NCBI GenBank assembly: GCA_037157565.1
Contig: JAZHRO010000013.1
Location: 38,568,501-38,632,500, forward strand
Length of the DNA: 64,000 nt
From: Thalassia testudinum
Taxonomy: Eukaryota > Streptophyta > Magnoliopsida > Alismatales > Hydrocharitaceae
Direction: 5' to 3'
The notes under the pieces are model-generated. The model made no database searches. It was given only the letters and a program-made list of their open reading frames with translations, and was not told the origin of the DNA. Below are positions 52,101 to 60,800 of this stretch, in pieces. Each line of letters starts with the position of its first letter. Positions within the stretch are counted from its first letter, which is position 1. The translations under genes were made by a program, and so were the position numbers.

Positions 52101-55100
52101 CTGCTATAGATGGGATTATAGTATCGGTACCCCTTCTGACTGCTAGAGTACCCTAAGAACGCACACTTGACAACTTCAGGAGCAAGCTTGTCATGACCTG
52201 GTGATGACACATGGACGAAGGCAAGACACCCAAAGGTCTTGGGAGACACATGGAAGAGCTCACTATTTGGATGTAGTAGGAGAATCGGTATCTGCTCGTG
52301 GAGAATTGAGCTTGGCATTCTATTAATGAGGTAATATGCGATCAAGACTACATCTCCCCAATAATGCTATGGAACACTGATGGATAATAATACGAGCAGC
52401 TTCCAACAAATGTTTGTGCTTCTGCTCTGCAACCTCGTTCTGCTGCGAGGTATACAGGCAAGTAGTTTGGTGGATAATCCCATGAACTCTGTAAGTCTTG
52501 CAATGCAGAACTCCAGGGCATTGTTTGTTTGCACAACCTTCACTATGGCAGAGTACTATGTCCTGATCTCCAATAGGAACCTCTATGCACCTCCAACATC
52601 TACTTTGTTTTTTAGAAGGAACACCCAAGACACTAGAAAAATAATCTACAACTACAAGATAATATCGATGCTCCATCTTGTCTGGAACTCTACTCAGCCC
52701 CTAAACATCCATATGAAATAACTCAAAAAATAGTTGCAGATCTAGGAAAGGAACTTGTAGAAAAAGAAGACCGATGATACTCAACTGACAAGCATCACAC
52801 CTAATAGCAGTAGCAGAAGAGATGTGGAATCACTCTCCTGAGTTGGTCCAAAGGTAAGTGACCGAGACGAACGTGCCACTACAAGGCACTTCCACCATCA
52901 AACATGCTGACTCCTACAAATGGTTCCTCCCAAGATGAAACATGTCATTTTCCTCTGTGCCTCTGGCAATGGTCTTCCCTGTGAACTTATCCTGAACGGT
53001 ACATTCAACATTATTGAAAATAACCTTGCAGTTAAGTAACTTTGTAATCTGACTCACCGACAATAGGCTCATGGAAATCAAGCACATGCAACGCTCTCGA
53101 CAGTCGTAAATTAGGAGTTGACACTTCGCCCTGACCAATAATGGGAGCATGTCTGCTGTCAACAACCTGCACTATTCTCCCTAGTGTAACAAAACTATGT
53201 GACTAGAAATAACTCTGATCACCACAAAGATATTGTGAAGTTCCAGAGTCAACCAGCCATCATGCACCATGGTGAGTCCTGTCATGCTCTCGATGCATCA
53301 AGCTTGCATACTCCATTGTCCTTGTCACAATAGCAATATCCAACGCCATCTCTAATCCTTATGAGGATGATATTGTGCCTGGTAGGAACCAAAGAACCAA
53401 GAAAAGAGATTTGAAAGTATAATTTCAGATCTGAAACAACTTCATTAAAGAAACGGTGACCTTCCAATCCTAAAATCCAAGACAACAAGGTCATGGAAAT
53501 CAAGAAGAGGACCACCAAAGCCACTCAGATTAGGTGTAGGCGTACACTAGGGCATGGGGGGGCTCCCAAGTGGCGTCGCCCAGGGTGCCTAGAGGTCTCT
53601 CCCGTCAGCGTAAGAAGAGGAAACCATAGCCAGATTGCTAGCAGGTGGTGTAGCCGCCCAAGGAGGGCTGGCGATAACCTTAGGTGGCTACTACTGGCAA
53701 TGCTAAGCCTGCTGTCGATGGTCAGTGGCCTGGCAATAGCCCTGGTGGTCGGCAGCAGCCCCTTTAGTTGCTGCGCAGCCATTGAGAGTATGAGAAGGAG
53801 AAAAAGGGTTAAGGTTTGGAGGCTTTGTGGGGGTGGAATACTAGAACATCAGTCTAGGATTGTTACTCTGATACCAAGTTGATAGGACTCAAATGACTTA
53901 GTTTATTCCAAAGAGCCCTACACCCCTTTATATAGAAGAGAGGTATGGGCAACTAACACAAGTTTAGAGGAAAAGAAGAAATAAATAACGCAACATAATA
54001 AAAATAAATTAGTGGGGATATTTTAACCGACACGATAGAAGTACACTACATTCATAACATTCAAATGGAAAAATAAAAGACATGGTACTAATCTCGTAAG
54101 TAGTATGAGAGTGCACTATAAAATGAAAAGAGCCAAAAGTTGATAACCAGGCATTTAATGATCATAGAAAATGAGGAGCATTAATAGTCCACTAGTAAGA
54201 AAGAATAAATCAGATCATGAGTCAAGAAAGATTTGGAGTGTATTATTTATGAGATGATCAATGAGAAATAGGAGAAAACATGAAAAAACTAACATACAAG
54301 ACCAAATATGAGCTAAGCATTAGCATAATTTTCATGTATGGTATGAGTTGATTAGTGATGGCAAGCCCAAAAAAATGTAAGCATGGATTAATTACACGAC
54401 TTATTAGGATGGTCAATATAAGCATAAACATGAGCTAAGCATTGTATACATGTATGGTAAGCATTGATTAGTAATGATGAGAAAAAAAAATCATATAGAA
54501 AGAATAAAAATGGAAGGAGAATAGAATCTCAAATCATAGAGAAAGTGAAGAATTGGAAGAGATTAAAGAAGAGAAATGGCTATATATGTGACAGATGGCT
54601 AAAAAACTGCAAACCGAAACCAAGATAACTTTGGACCTGAGAACAATTCAATGGACACAACAATATCAAGCACATAATGCAACATATCGTTTGTTTTGTG
54701 GAATATTTTTTTTGAAAGTGATTGTTTTATTCAATAGAAAACATCTTTGTAATGTCTTTAATCATCTCCTCCTAGTAGACCATTTAAGCCTTTGAGTTTT
54801 AATCCGAAGTTTGAAGATGGATTACAAAGATCACCAGGAGTCAACTCATCGGTTGCTATGTTTGGTCTCCTATGTATTGTTCTTTGATCTTGAAGCCTAA
54901 CACACCTAGGCTTGAAAGACGTTTTTACGGGATCCCCATCAACTACATCAATATCCCCCAGAGATATCGATCAAGACCCATTGATATGGGCAACATATCA
55001 TAGATATCCTGGAAAGAAGATATTCTTCTAATATCAATATAAGTCATGTTGAGGATATGGATATATCGCTAATATATCGAGACATTTATTTCCATATGTA

Positions 55101-57076
55101 AGGTGCAGTATGCCCTTTGACAACCACATTGACAGTTCAAAGAAGTAGCTTTGTACAACTCTCAATGCCTCAAAACAACATAGTAATGGAACAAGTTTGT
55201 GTGTCAACGAAGTGGCAATGGCAATTATAAGCACAAGGGATGAGAAATAACGGGGAAGTGGCAATGGTGATGACAGTGCCCATAAAGCTTTACCTTCATT
55301 CATTCTATGTAACAATGTAATGGGATTATATTGTGTGCACTAGTCCTTTGGTGCAATCATACACTTAACTAATCACTTGAGCCCAACAAGATACATAACA
55401 GCACAAAAGTTGATCTGAAAAATTATGTTGTAATCCTTTTCCATTTTTCGGTGAAAAGGATTGCAATCTAGTTGATTTAATAAATTCAGATTGCTTACTT
55501 TCCAGGTAGATCTTATTTGGGTCCCTCCCAAACTTTTATGGCCCTTACGGCCCCAAAAATATCTAAATAGCGGATCTGGAAGATAGTTTTGGTTGTTAAA
55601 TGCAACGAGCAAACTAGATTAAGGAAAAAGCTTATCGTGCTTTTGATCCTCATGGTATTTTTTGGCCCTAGTTTCATCCATAAATATATCTTGGAAATGG
55701 TTAAACAGATTATGCCATCACAAGAAACAATGACAACATAGGAGCATTTGAGATAGTTGCAGTAACAACAAAATAAAGTAGAAATACAGCTGGAAGAACA
55801 GTACAAAAAACATGATGACACATACCTGACGACCATGCTGTAGTGATCTATAATGTTCCTCTCCTTTCTTTATATCAGCAAGAACTTTGTCGTTCATGAC
55901 TCTTTCGTAATGAGCTTTCTCCTTTAATTAGAATCATTTGAAATCAGACCAAAAAAAAAAAAATCACGGCAGTCTGTAAAGGAGGATTGGCCTTACCCCC
56001 TCTGCAGATCGAATGTCTTGCTCGATCAACAATAATTCTTGTTCAGATTGCTCAATGGCATCAACTTCCCCCTTCGCAGAATCTATATTTATTTCAAAAT
56101 GAGAAAATGACCAAAACAAACCAACAAATTGAAGAAACAGAGAAGACTAATATGCATTGCAGGTTACAAAAAAGTTCGGTTATTGATCTCCCAAGGCTTT
56201 ATTCAATCTTCCCAAGGATAAATATCTTAACTCGATTCTTTATGGTCATCCCTTCAAATCCTTATTTTCAAACTTAGCAACAATATCAATTGGTTTGTAA
56301 CAGATAGCACTATATTCCAACAATAAATCCCAGAAAGCACAAAAAAAACAGGTGCAACACATGAACAGGACAGACATGGCTAGATTAAATGCTGAAAAGA
56401 AACTAGCAAAGAATTCTACATCATTTCATACCACATAACTTTTCATATGCTATCTTTAGACCATTGACTTTTTCCTCTGCTCTTTGGATGCTATTTTGGA
56501 CTTTTTCCATGGATATTTCTTGTTTTCTAATATCCTCCTTCACTTTCTGCAAGGAAGATTTTGATTAAAAGAACACCTGGAGAAGATTCTAATTTTCAAA
56601 AGCATATTCTAGTTTTATAGATGCAGTAGACAGTGTCTCCAGAAATTACGAGTGACACTCACCGAGATTTCCTGATTGAGTTCATCAACATCAGGTGCAG
56701 GATCAGCATTACGAACAGTGGCATAGGTACTCTTCACATCACGCAACTTAACTTCCTTAGACGTCAGAATACTTTGTTCATTCACACGCTGCAGCTGAAA
56801 GATAAATCAACAATATTCGAGAAATAAGGAAACCATCAAAGGAACCCTTTGTAAACAGCTGCAACCATTACCTTTACACTCTGCATTTTTACATTAAGTT
56901 CTTGGACTTCTCCCTCAAAACTCCTCTTCCGCTTCTTTCCTTCTTGGATAAGTGCCTGTATCTTTAGTGATTCTTTCTCACACTCATAAATGTGGTCATC
57001 AACTGAACCACACAATCGGACAGCTCTTCCTCTCCTATTAGGAGGGAGAACTGTCTCCACGTTACCTCTTCGAAAC
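20390..57076 (-). CDS. SMC6: SMC6, C-terminal part (446 aa, 13 exons); 5' part outside window
   Basis: SMC6 pairs with SMC5 in the nuclear SMC5/6 complex for homologous-recombination repair. Exons are 56872-57076, 56663-56794, 56432-56546, 55997-56082, 55826-55921, 42880-43016, 42702-42804, 40621-40700, 21794-21872, 21636-21693, 21419-21516, 20579-20673 and 20390-20447. All are GT-AG and in phase, ending in TGA. The first exon enters just after the hinge ([22 protein letters not shown]). A long coiled coil follows ([19 protein letters not shown], then [20 protein letters not shown]). The C-terminal head has the ABC signature [13 protein letters not shown], Walker B with D-loop in [14 protein letters not shown], and the switch histidine in IFITPHD. 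The C-terminus is [14 protein letters not shown]. These match plant SMC6 (MIM) closely, and every key residue of the C-terminal lobe is present. Introns 5 and 8 are 12.8 and 18.7 kb, swollen by copia elements. The hinge and N-terminal head must lie beyond 57077. Confidence 0.95.
22197..22345 (+). repeat. 5' LTR of copia element 0
   Basis: The unit begins tgtaagagtatgag and ends ctctaaac, directly before the primer-binding site. It aligns, with many changes, to 40141-40290; the 'tggaggtgc(a/t)ctaatc' core is shared. Confidence 0.65.
24018..24147 (-). repeat. 3' LTR of copia element 1
   Basis: It is 130 bp, tgtggagagtaaag to gttcaaca, flanked on the left by cgatg and on the right by a plus-strand pyrimidine (minus-strand purine) tract. 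It aligns to 32844-32968. Confidence 0.88.
24219..27014 (-). pseudogene. pol remnant of copia element 1
   Basis: In minus-strand order the pieces are: pre-integrase with a zinc-binding-like KRIGHSS end (26745-27014); integrase C-terminal part with [20 protein letters not shown] (25808-26167); RT with [14 protein letters not shown] and [21 protein letters not shown] (25288-25515); and RNase H with [13 protein letters not shown] and [18 protein letters not shown] (24219-24506). Frameshifts and stops separate the pieces. Confidence 0.88.
27027..27175 (-). repeat. 3' LTR of copia element 2
   Basis: It is 149 bp, with plus-strand sequence from agtcggagaaaa to ctactaaca. A minus-strand GAGGGGGAG purine tract directly precedes it. 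Confidence 0.9.
27232..30470 (-). pseudogene. pol of copia element 2
   Basis: Protease has LVDSGAS followed immediately by a stop. Integrase shows the finger and core with [20 protein letters not shown], then [22 protein letters not shown] has [27 protein letters not shown] and an intact YVDD catalytic box ([12 protein letters not shown]). RNase H has [20 protein letters not shown] and [14 protein letters not shown]. Few frameshifts separate the blocks; it is the best preserved pol of the nest. Confidence 0.9.
30511..31417 (-). pseudogene. gag of copia element 2
   Basis: It opens [20 protein letters not shown], then [20 protein letters not shown], the UBN2-type copia gag signature. The nucleocapsid CCHC knuckle is [15 protein letters not shown]. 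Internal frameshifts break it near 31160-31200. Confidence 0.85.
32086..32234 (-). repeat. 5' LTR of copia element 2
   Basis: It is 149 bp, with plus-strand sequence from agttggagaaaa to ctaccaaca. The primer-binding site (minus TGGTATCAGAGC) abuts it at 32074-32085, so the LTR ends in ..CCAACT rather than CA. Confidence 0.9.
32844..32968 (-). repeat. 5' LTR of copia element 1
   Basis: It is 125 bp, with TGATATCAGAGC (minus strand) adjoining at 32832-32843 as a methionine-initiator-tRNA primer-binding site and cgatg following at 32969. Confidence 0.88.
33850..34169 (+). pseudogene. Copia reverse transcriptase/RNase H remnant of element 0
   Basis: Plus-strand codons resemble the copia RT core ([18 protein letters not shown]) and then a diverged RNase H opening ([12 protein letters not shown]). 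In-frame stops are present. The segment is cut at 34169 by the insertion of element 3. Confidence 0.75.
34174..34303 (-). repeat. 3' LTR of copia element 3
   Basis: It is 130 bp, from agttgaagaaaatg to cataaca. It is shorter than its partner mainly through loss of about 16 bp near its left third. Confidence 0.88.
34443..36900 (-). pseudogene. pol 3' half of copia element 3
   Basis: Integrase remnants include [12 protein letters not shown] and [21 protein letters not shown] (36638-36835) and [19 protein letters not shown] (36323-36571). RT has [12 protein letters not shown] and YVDD blocks (35150-35650). RNase H has [20 protein letters not shown] and [15 protein letters not shown] (34443-34792). 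The frame is broken in several places. Confidence 0.85.
36901..37585. mobile_element. hAT-type MITE inside copia element 3 (685 bp)
   Basis: A perfect 8-bp target duplication atcacagt occurs at 36893-36900 and 37586-37593. Terminal inverted repeats are TAGGGATGTACAC on the left and GTGTACACCTCTA on the right. The 8-bp duplication and TAG..GTGTACAC ends are those of hAT elements. The interior is AT-rich with repeated 'gggttgggtt' motifs and an 87-bp (TA)n tract. No transposase is present. Confidence 0.92.
37036..37122. repeat. (TA)n microsatellite, about 43 units
   Basis: An uninterrupted 87-bp TA run lies inside the hAT-type MITE. It generates the spurious YIYI-repeat ORF on the minus strand. 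Confidence 0.97.
37955..39159 (-). pseudogene. gag and protease of copia element 3
   Basis: Gag opens [13 protein letters not shown] at 39159, then stops. It continues as [20 protein letters not shown] and [20 protein letters not shown] (38710-39072). The nucleocapsid knuckle is [14 protein letters not shown]. The protease reads [19 protein letters not shown] (37955-38221). Confidence 0.87.
39697..39852 (-). repeat. 5' LTR of copia element 3
   Basis: It is 156 bp, from agttgaagaaaatg to tattgtaaca. The minus-strand TGGTATCAGAGC abuts its left edge at 39685-39696. Confidence 0.9.
39858..40075 (+). pseudogene. Copia RNase H C-terminal remnant of element 0
   Basis: This continues the RNase H segment interrupted at 34169. 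Codons read [10 protein letters not shown], then [14 protein letters not shown], ending in SLQIS near 40058. The pattern matches the copia '[17 protein letters not shown]' block. Confidence 0.75.
40141..40290 (+). repeat. 3' LTR of copia element 0
   Basis: It opens TGTTGGAGTACTTGG after a short purine run and closes CCTAACA (TG..CA). It is 150 bp, with a TATATATATGG promoter-like block near 40230. Confidence 0.75.
40918..41158 (-). repeat. Single copia-like LTR remnant with polypurine tract
   Basis: On the minus strand a purine tract (CTAAGAGGGGG) is followed by TGTTAGAGATAATTTTGG, a TATTTAAAGGG promoter-like block near 40985, and an A/T-rich end near 40918 (..CCACA). This is the layout of a 3' LTR. 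No partner LTR or pol was found, so the rest of the element was lost. It lies in the 2.0-kb SMC6 intron between 40700 and 42702. Confidence 0.6.
41159..42701. other. SMC6 intron remainder, possible LTR-element interior
   Basis: Right of the LTR remnant, about 41190-41310 carries three copies of an 'agggagatgatcccaagcac'-like unit. The stretch 41470-41720 is a degenerate GTA-trinucleotide repeat. I found no primer-binding site, second LTR or protein similarity, so the nature of this DNA is unresolved. Confidence 0.45.
43854..43991 (-). repeat. 3' LTR of copia element 4
   Basis: It is 138 bp, from aattggatgaaatg to atgctaaca, with a minus-strand GAGAGAGAG purine tract next to it. Confidence 0.9.
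43999..47200 (-). pseudogene. pol of copia element 4
   Basis: Integrase shows [40 protein letters not shown] and [20 protein letters not shown] (46188-46646). RT contains [14 protein letters not shown] (44831-45052). RNase H contains [20 protein letters not shown] (43999-44298). The linker between integrase and RT (45390-45986) is Pro/Ser/Thr-rich. Frameshifts separate the blocks. Confidence 0.88.
47250..48189 (-). pseudogene. gag of copia element 4
   Basis: The start at 48189 reads [20 protein letters not shown], followed by KLDETNYPR and then a stop, the copia gag opening. Downstream frames are broken. ETW-type nucleocapsid remnants lie near 47380-47420 ([18 protein letters not shown]). 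Confidence 0.78.
48852..48989 (-). repeat. 5' LTR of copia element 4
   Basis: It is 138 bp, from aattggataaaata to atgctaaca, followed by tagac. Confidence 0.9.
49287..49331 (-). mobile_element. Tail-only LINE/SINE insertion with 15-bp target duplication
   Basis: Perfect 15-bp copies of gaattaactaattta (49287-49301 and 49317-49331) flank only 15 bp: a T run plus gaagag. Read on the minus strand this is CTCTTC followed by A9, an extremely truncated product of target-primed reverse transcription. Confidence 0.7.
49900..50054 (-). repeat. 3' LTR of copia element 5
   Basis: It is 155 bp, from agatgataggaatc to tgtcaaca, next to a minus-strand purine tract. Confidence 0.87.
50220..53260 (-). pseudogene. 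pol of copia element 5
   Basis: Integrase linker blocks read [20 protein letters not shown] (51902-52345). RT reads [20 protein letters not shown] then [14 protein letters not shown] (50938-51201). RNase H reads [20 protein letters not shown] and [13 protein letters not shown] (50357-50542). Frameshifts and stops are frequent. Confidence 0.87.
53877..54028 (-). repeat. 5' LTR of copia element 5
   Basis: It is about 152 bp from agttgataggactc to attttaacc. The last bases differ from the partner LTR, so the right edge is uncertain by about 4 bp. Confidence 0.82.
54033..55825. other. SMC6 intron right of element 5
   Basis: This is AT-rich intron without a gene. A block rich in GATATC/ATATCG motifs lies at about 54945-55085 and resembles 49695-49790 on the other side of element 5. 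A T-rich tract near 54705 may be a minus-strand LINE tail. ORFs at 55034-55315 and 55513-55836 match nothing known. Confidence 0.45.
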
Positions 57077-58080
57077 CTGCAGTATCAAATACCCGTGAAT
57101 CAAGAACAAAATCCCCACATAAACATGACAAGAAAAGATACAACAGATTCAACATGATATTTTCACAATACCAACAATGAAGCCAATTTGCTTAAGTAAT
57201 TTCCACATAAACATGCCAAGAAAAATAAATCAGTTTCAATGTGAAATGTTCACAATACCAATAATAAAGTAAATCTGCTTAAATGAAGAGGTAAACAGAT
57301 TCAAATGTGGAAATGGAAATGAATTGGAAGGATCATCCTTGCCTCAAGTAGCTTATCCTCCAGCTTCATTCCAATGCTCTTTATATTTATCTAAACTCAG
57401 CTTAACAAGAATAGCTAAGCAAGGGCGAACTTTGATGTTGACACTGAGAATGGCAAGAAAAAGGAATTCTGGAAATGTGGGGTTTCCTACAGAGAAAGTG
57501 CTGCTGAAAAGGGTCTGTTCCATGCTAGCTGGATTGGCTTTCACATGAATCTCTTCTTTACGGGGAGTTCCTAGAATCAGCATAAAGCATACCAATACTA
57601 TCATGTCATTTCTTCTTATAATCGTTTGGCACAACCAGCAGATCTGAATCACTACTGATTACGATCAGTCATCCTCTTTTTCCTCGCAAAAGAGAAGATA
57701 CTATACTTTTATTTGGTTGTCACCCTTCCTATCTTTGCAAATCATAGGAGGAACTTAAAGAAAGGGGAGCAACTAGAAAATAATTTATGGATCATGCATA
57801 ATAAATATTGAATCAATTTAGAACTTTGGTCATTTCCCATGTCATTTGATCAGTGAAATGTCAGTGACTAAAGTTGACATGCTATGACATGGGTTGTGAG
57901 AGAGTAACCAACATATGCTTTCGCAAAGGGGAGAAAGAAGACAGGCTAGATGGTGGCTACTACTAATAGTGCCCTTCACCATCTTCATCATCAGCATCCC
58001 CTCACTTTCATGGAACTCTTTAACATCAATGATCTATACATGAAAAGTAAATACTTTCAAAACAATACTTGTTCAAATGT
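57077..58080. other. Upstream SMC6 intron sequence, no exon seen
   Basis: Directly upstream of the first visible SMC6 exon. I searched the minus strand for hinge codons such as TIDGYRMF and found none. The mutually antisense ORFs at 57324-57548 and 57353-57652 do not resemble SMC proteins. Confidence 0.5.
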
Positions 58081-60540
58081 CCTCTTATTTATTTATTTAT
58101 TTTTTGAAAGGAAGGAAGATTACCTAAGACCGGTAATCATCTAGTACTTGTATTCAATAAAGGAACAAACTTACAAATTTTGAAGCCAGAAATCAGCCAA
58201 AAAACACTCATTTTTGAATATTCTAACATTTCGTTGTAGCCATAAGCACCAAAGTGTGGCAAAGCCCTTCACCCAACCCACAACGTCAAGGCTGTAATGA
58301 TCATTGAAAGATCTCCAGAAAGATGAGAAGTTGGATATATCAATCGTTTGAAACTGCAGGCTACGCCAAATGTCCATTGAAAAAGGACAATGAAAGAATA
58401 GATGATCCAAATCTTCATCAGCATCTTCACAGAAGTCGCATGTGGCATCCAAATCCTCCCTCCACCTTTGCATGAAGCTTTTAGTCACCGACCTTTTTCT
58501 TCTAAATAACCGAGGGAATAATTTGATTTTCAAAGGCAATCTACATTTCCATATCTTTTTAGAATCTCTATTTATATCTTCCATTCCACCATCACCTGAA
58601 CTCAGTCGTAACTATGCCTTCTTTACCGCAAACATCTCCTCTCTCCAGCTGAAAGCATCCCTCCTGTTTCTTAGTGGTTAGATCTGAAATCACACCCAAC
58701 AGGTGCTAAAATTCCTACAGCGTGTTCTCAGAAAGGCCCAACAGCATACCAAAGTTCCAGCCATTATGTTGTTCATCCCACACTTCATCCACCATTGCTT
58801 CTCTACTGCTGGCAAGCTGAAAAACCCTTGGAAACACTTCTGAAAATTTTCCAGAATTGGTCCAATCATTCAACCAGAATCTGAAGTCAGTCCCATCACC
58901 CAATATGGGCCTGAAATCGGTGATTGAAGCCTGCAGAATCGGTCAAATAGGCTTCCAATCAGACGAAGATCCTCTACTTGACCGTGCTCTTGCCATCAAA
59001 TCCATAACCACTCCATAAGCATCTTCCATAACCATATTGACCATTGACTGTCTATCAGAAAGAATTTTCACCACCCATTTAAGCAAGAGTAAGGTATTAA
59101 ACTCATATAATCGTCTCACTCCCAAGCCACCTTCACTTCTGGGTAAACAAATTTCCTTCTAGGGGACAAGTTGGGCAAATCTCCCGACATGATATATACC
59201 TTTCCAAAAGAACCTCTTTCGAATAAGATCCATTGTTTTAAGTATCTTCTTTGGTGGCCTAAAAATGGATAGGAAAAAAACCAGTATGGAGGATAGAACT
59301 GATTTCAAAAGTACTAACAGCCCACCTCTTGATAACAATCTTCCACTCCACGAAGACAATCGTTTCGTCAATCTATCCACCACACACTCCCAATCCGTTG
59401 CCACAAGCTTTCTCCCTTTCAAGGGCAATCCGTTGCAAATGTGATACGGGTGCTTCCAAAATATTAGCAATCTCCCAAATATCCACAAAAAATCCTTACC
59501 AATGAAGCAACATGAGATGCCTTTGTCATGCCACTCTCCAAGAAAAAAAAGTTGTATCATCTGCATATTATAGTAATAGGGTAATTAAGGTGCCATCCTT
59601 CTGAGAGGTGAATACTTTAAACAAAAGACCTTCACATGCTTTAAAAGCCAAAGCAGCCAACGAATCAACGGCTATATCAAATAACATGGGTGTTAAGGGG
59701 CATCCCTGCCTCACTCCCTGCTGTGGTTGAATCCAAGATCCATTTGACCGCCCATTAACAAGAACTGAGAAAGATGTGGTCACACATCTTTTCATCATCT
59801 AAATCCATCTCAAGGGGAAGCCTCGCCTTCTCAAAATATCCCACAGATAAGTCCATTAGATGGAGTCATAAGCCTTTGAAAAATCAACTTTTCATGCGAA
59901 CCTATCTTCTCCTCTTCCAAGCTGTCACCCTCTCTTTTGTCAACACAAAAGAGTCCTGCAAAGATCTCCCCTTAATAAAGGCTGACTGAACATAAGAGAT
60001 AATATCAGGCAATACTGACTGTAGTCTATTTGCTAATATCTTGGCCACAAGTACATAAATAGAATTGGAAAGCGTGATCGGTCTGAAGTCATCAACCAAC
60101 TCCGCACCTATCTTCTTTGGCAAGAGGAATAAATAAAAAACGATCCAATCTATCAAATCCTTTGTTACCTTCGAAAAATTCTTGGATCATAGCCACCACA
60201 TCTCGTCCCACCACCTCCCACATTTCCTTACAAAAAAGAATCTACAGCCCATCAAGTCTTGGCAAGGCCTCAACCTTTAACCCATTCAATGCCACAATGA
60301 TCTCCTCCTCTCCCACCTCATAAGCAAGGCCCACCTTGGCCTCTTCTCACCTGCACCAGCTCCGAAGTACCCATATGCTAATCCCCTGCAGGTTGCCTTC
60401 TAGTGAACTCATGAAAATAGTCACGAAAGGCATCACAAATTTGGTTCCGATCACGCACCATGTGATTCTGCACCTTCAGCACATTGATCATATTCATTCT
60501 TCTCCTATTGCTTGCGACCATGTGAACCTTTATCAATATC
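58081..60540 (-). mobile_element. 5'-truncated LINE, minus strand
   Basis: Minus-strand ORF2 fragments occur in order. An NRRRMNMINVLKVQ block sits near 60460-60530. The RT core has LAKKIGAELVDDFRPITLSN and SAFIKGRSLQDSFVL (59902-60156), then WIQPQQGVRQGCPLTPMLFD (59568-59798). A YADD catalytic box sits at about 59555-59575. The thumb lies at 59159-59566. The zf-RVT block has CDFCEDADEDLDHLFFHCPF (58171-58584). It ends in an AAATAAATAAATAA-like tail near 58081-58100. ORF1 and the endonuclease are missing. Stops and frameshifts make it inactive. The target duplication was not found. Confidence 0.88.
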
Positions 60541-60581
60541 TACCTTCTTACCCTTGTTTCTTCTCTTTTTCTTTTTTCTTT

Positions 60582-60800
60582 TTACGGGATTGTGGATGCT
60601 GCTTTTTCTCCTAGTTCTTCAACATCAGTTGCATCATCCTCAAGGTCAAGGGGTACAGTTGCACCAAGTTCTTTGTATGCTTCCACATCACTTTCACAAA
60701 TTTGATACTTTGAGATCCATTCATCACATCCTCTAAGCAAAGAGGATTCTCCATTGTCTTCTTCGTTACTTCCCTTTGCTTCTAACTTCACATTGAACAT
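60582..60800 (-). pseudogene. Unidentified acidic ORF or exon fragment beside the LINE
   Basis: A 72-codon ORF reads GCDEWISKYQICESDVEAYK and then ELGATVPLDLEDDATDVEEL, protein-like in composition, acidic and without low complexity. It stops shortly after GEKAAS. In the +1 frame after an A5 run the sequence continues as a Lys-rich tail (RKKKKEKEKK) to a stop near 60547, so a one-base indel or a splice may be involved. It is not SMC6 hinge or head sequence. I do not recognise the family. It could be a captured gene fragment or an exon of an unknown gene. Confidence 0.35.

Larger units (their letters stand above)
49900..54028 (-). mobile_element. Copia element 5, gag-deleted, in SMC6 intron
   Basis: LTRs lie at 49900-50054 and about 53877-54028. 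A primer-binding site TGGTATCAGAG abuts the upper LTR and a GAGGAGGAG tract abuts the lower. It is only 4.1 kb. From the 5' LTR to the protease (DSGTSQYL, about 53245) there are about 600 bp with no UBN2 gag, so gag is lost. Minus-strand remnants are pre-integrase (52914-53165), integrase (52680-51900), RT with YVDD (51440-50940) and RNase H (50542-50220). The target duplication is not clear because the right LTR end is mutated. Confidence 0.88.
43017..55825 (-). other. Giant SMC6 intron (12.8 kb) with copia elements 4 and 5
   Basis: The donor GTATGTG follows codons for HGRQ at 55826 and the acceptor ATCAG precedes codons for ENFEKAS at 43016. The intron holds elements 4 and 5 and a LINE tail insertion (49302-49316). 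The parts 43017-43853, 48995-49286, 49332-49899 and 54033-55825 show no further gene. Confidence 0.9.

Noticed and set aside
24000..54030. A repeat-spacer system such as a CRISPR array
   Set aside because: Repeated segments are LTR pairs and pol domains of different copia copies, not short regular repeats with unique spacers.
60582..60800. Idea that this ORF is the SMC6 hinge or N-terminal exon
   Set aside because: Its residues do not match the hinge or Walker A regions, and its phases do not fit the exon starting at 57076.
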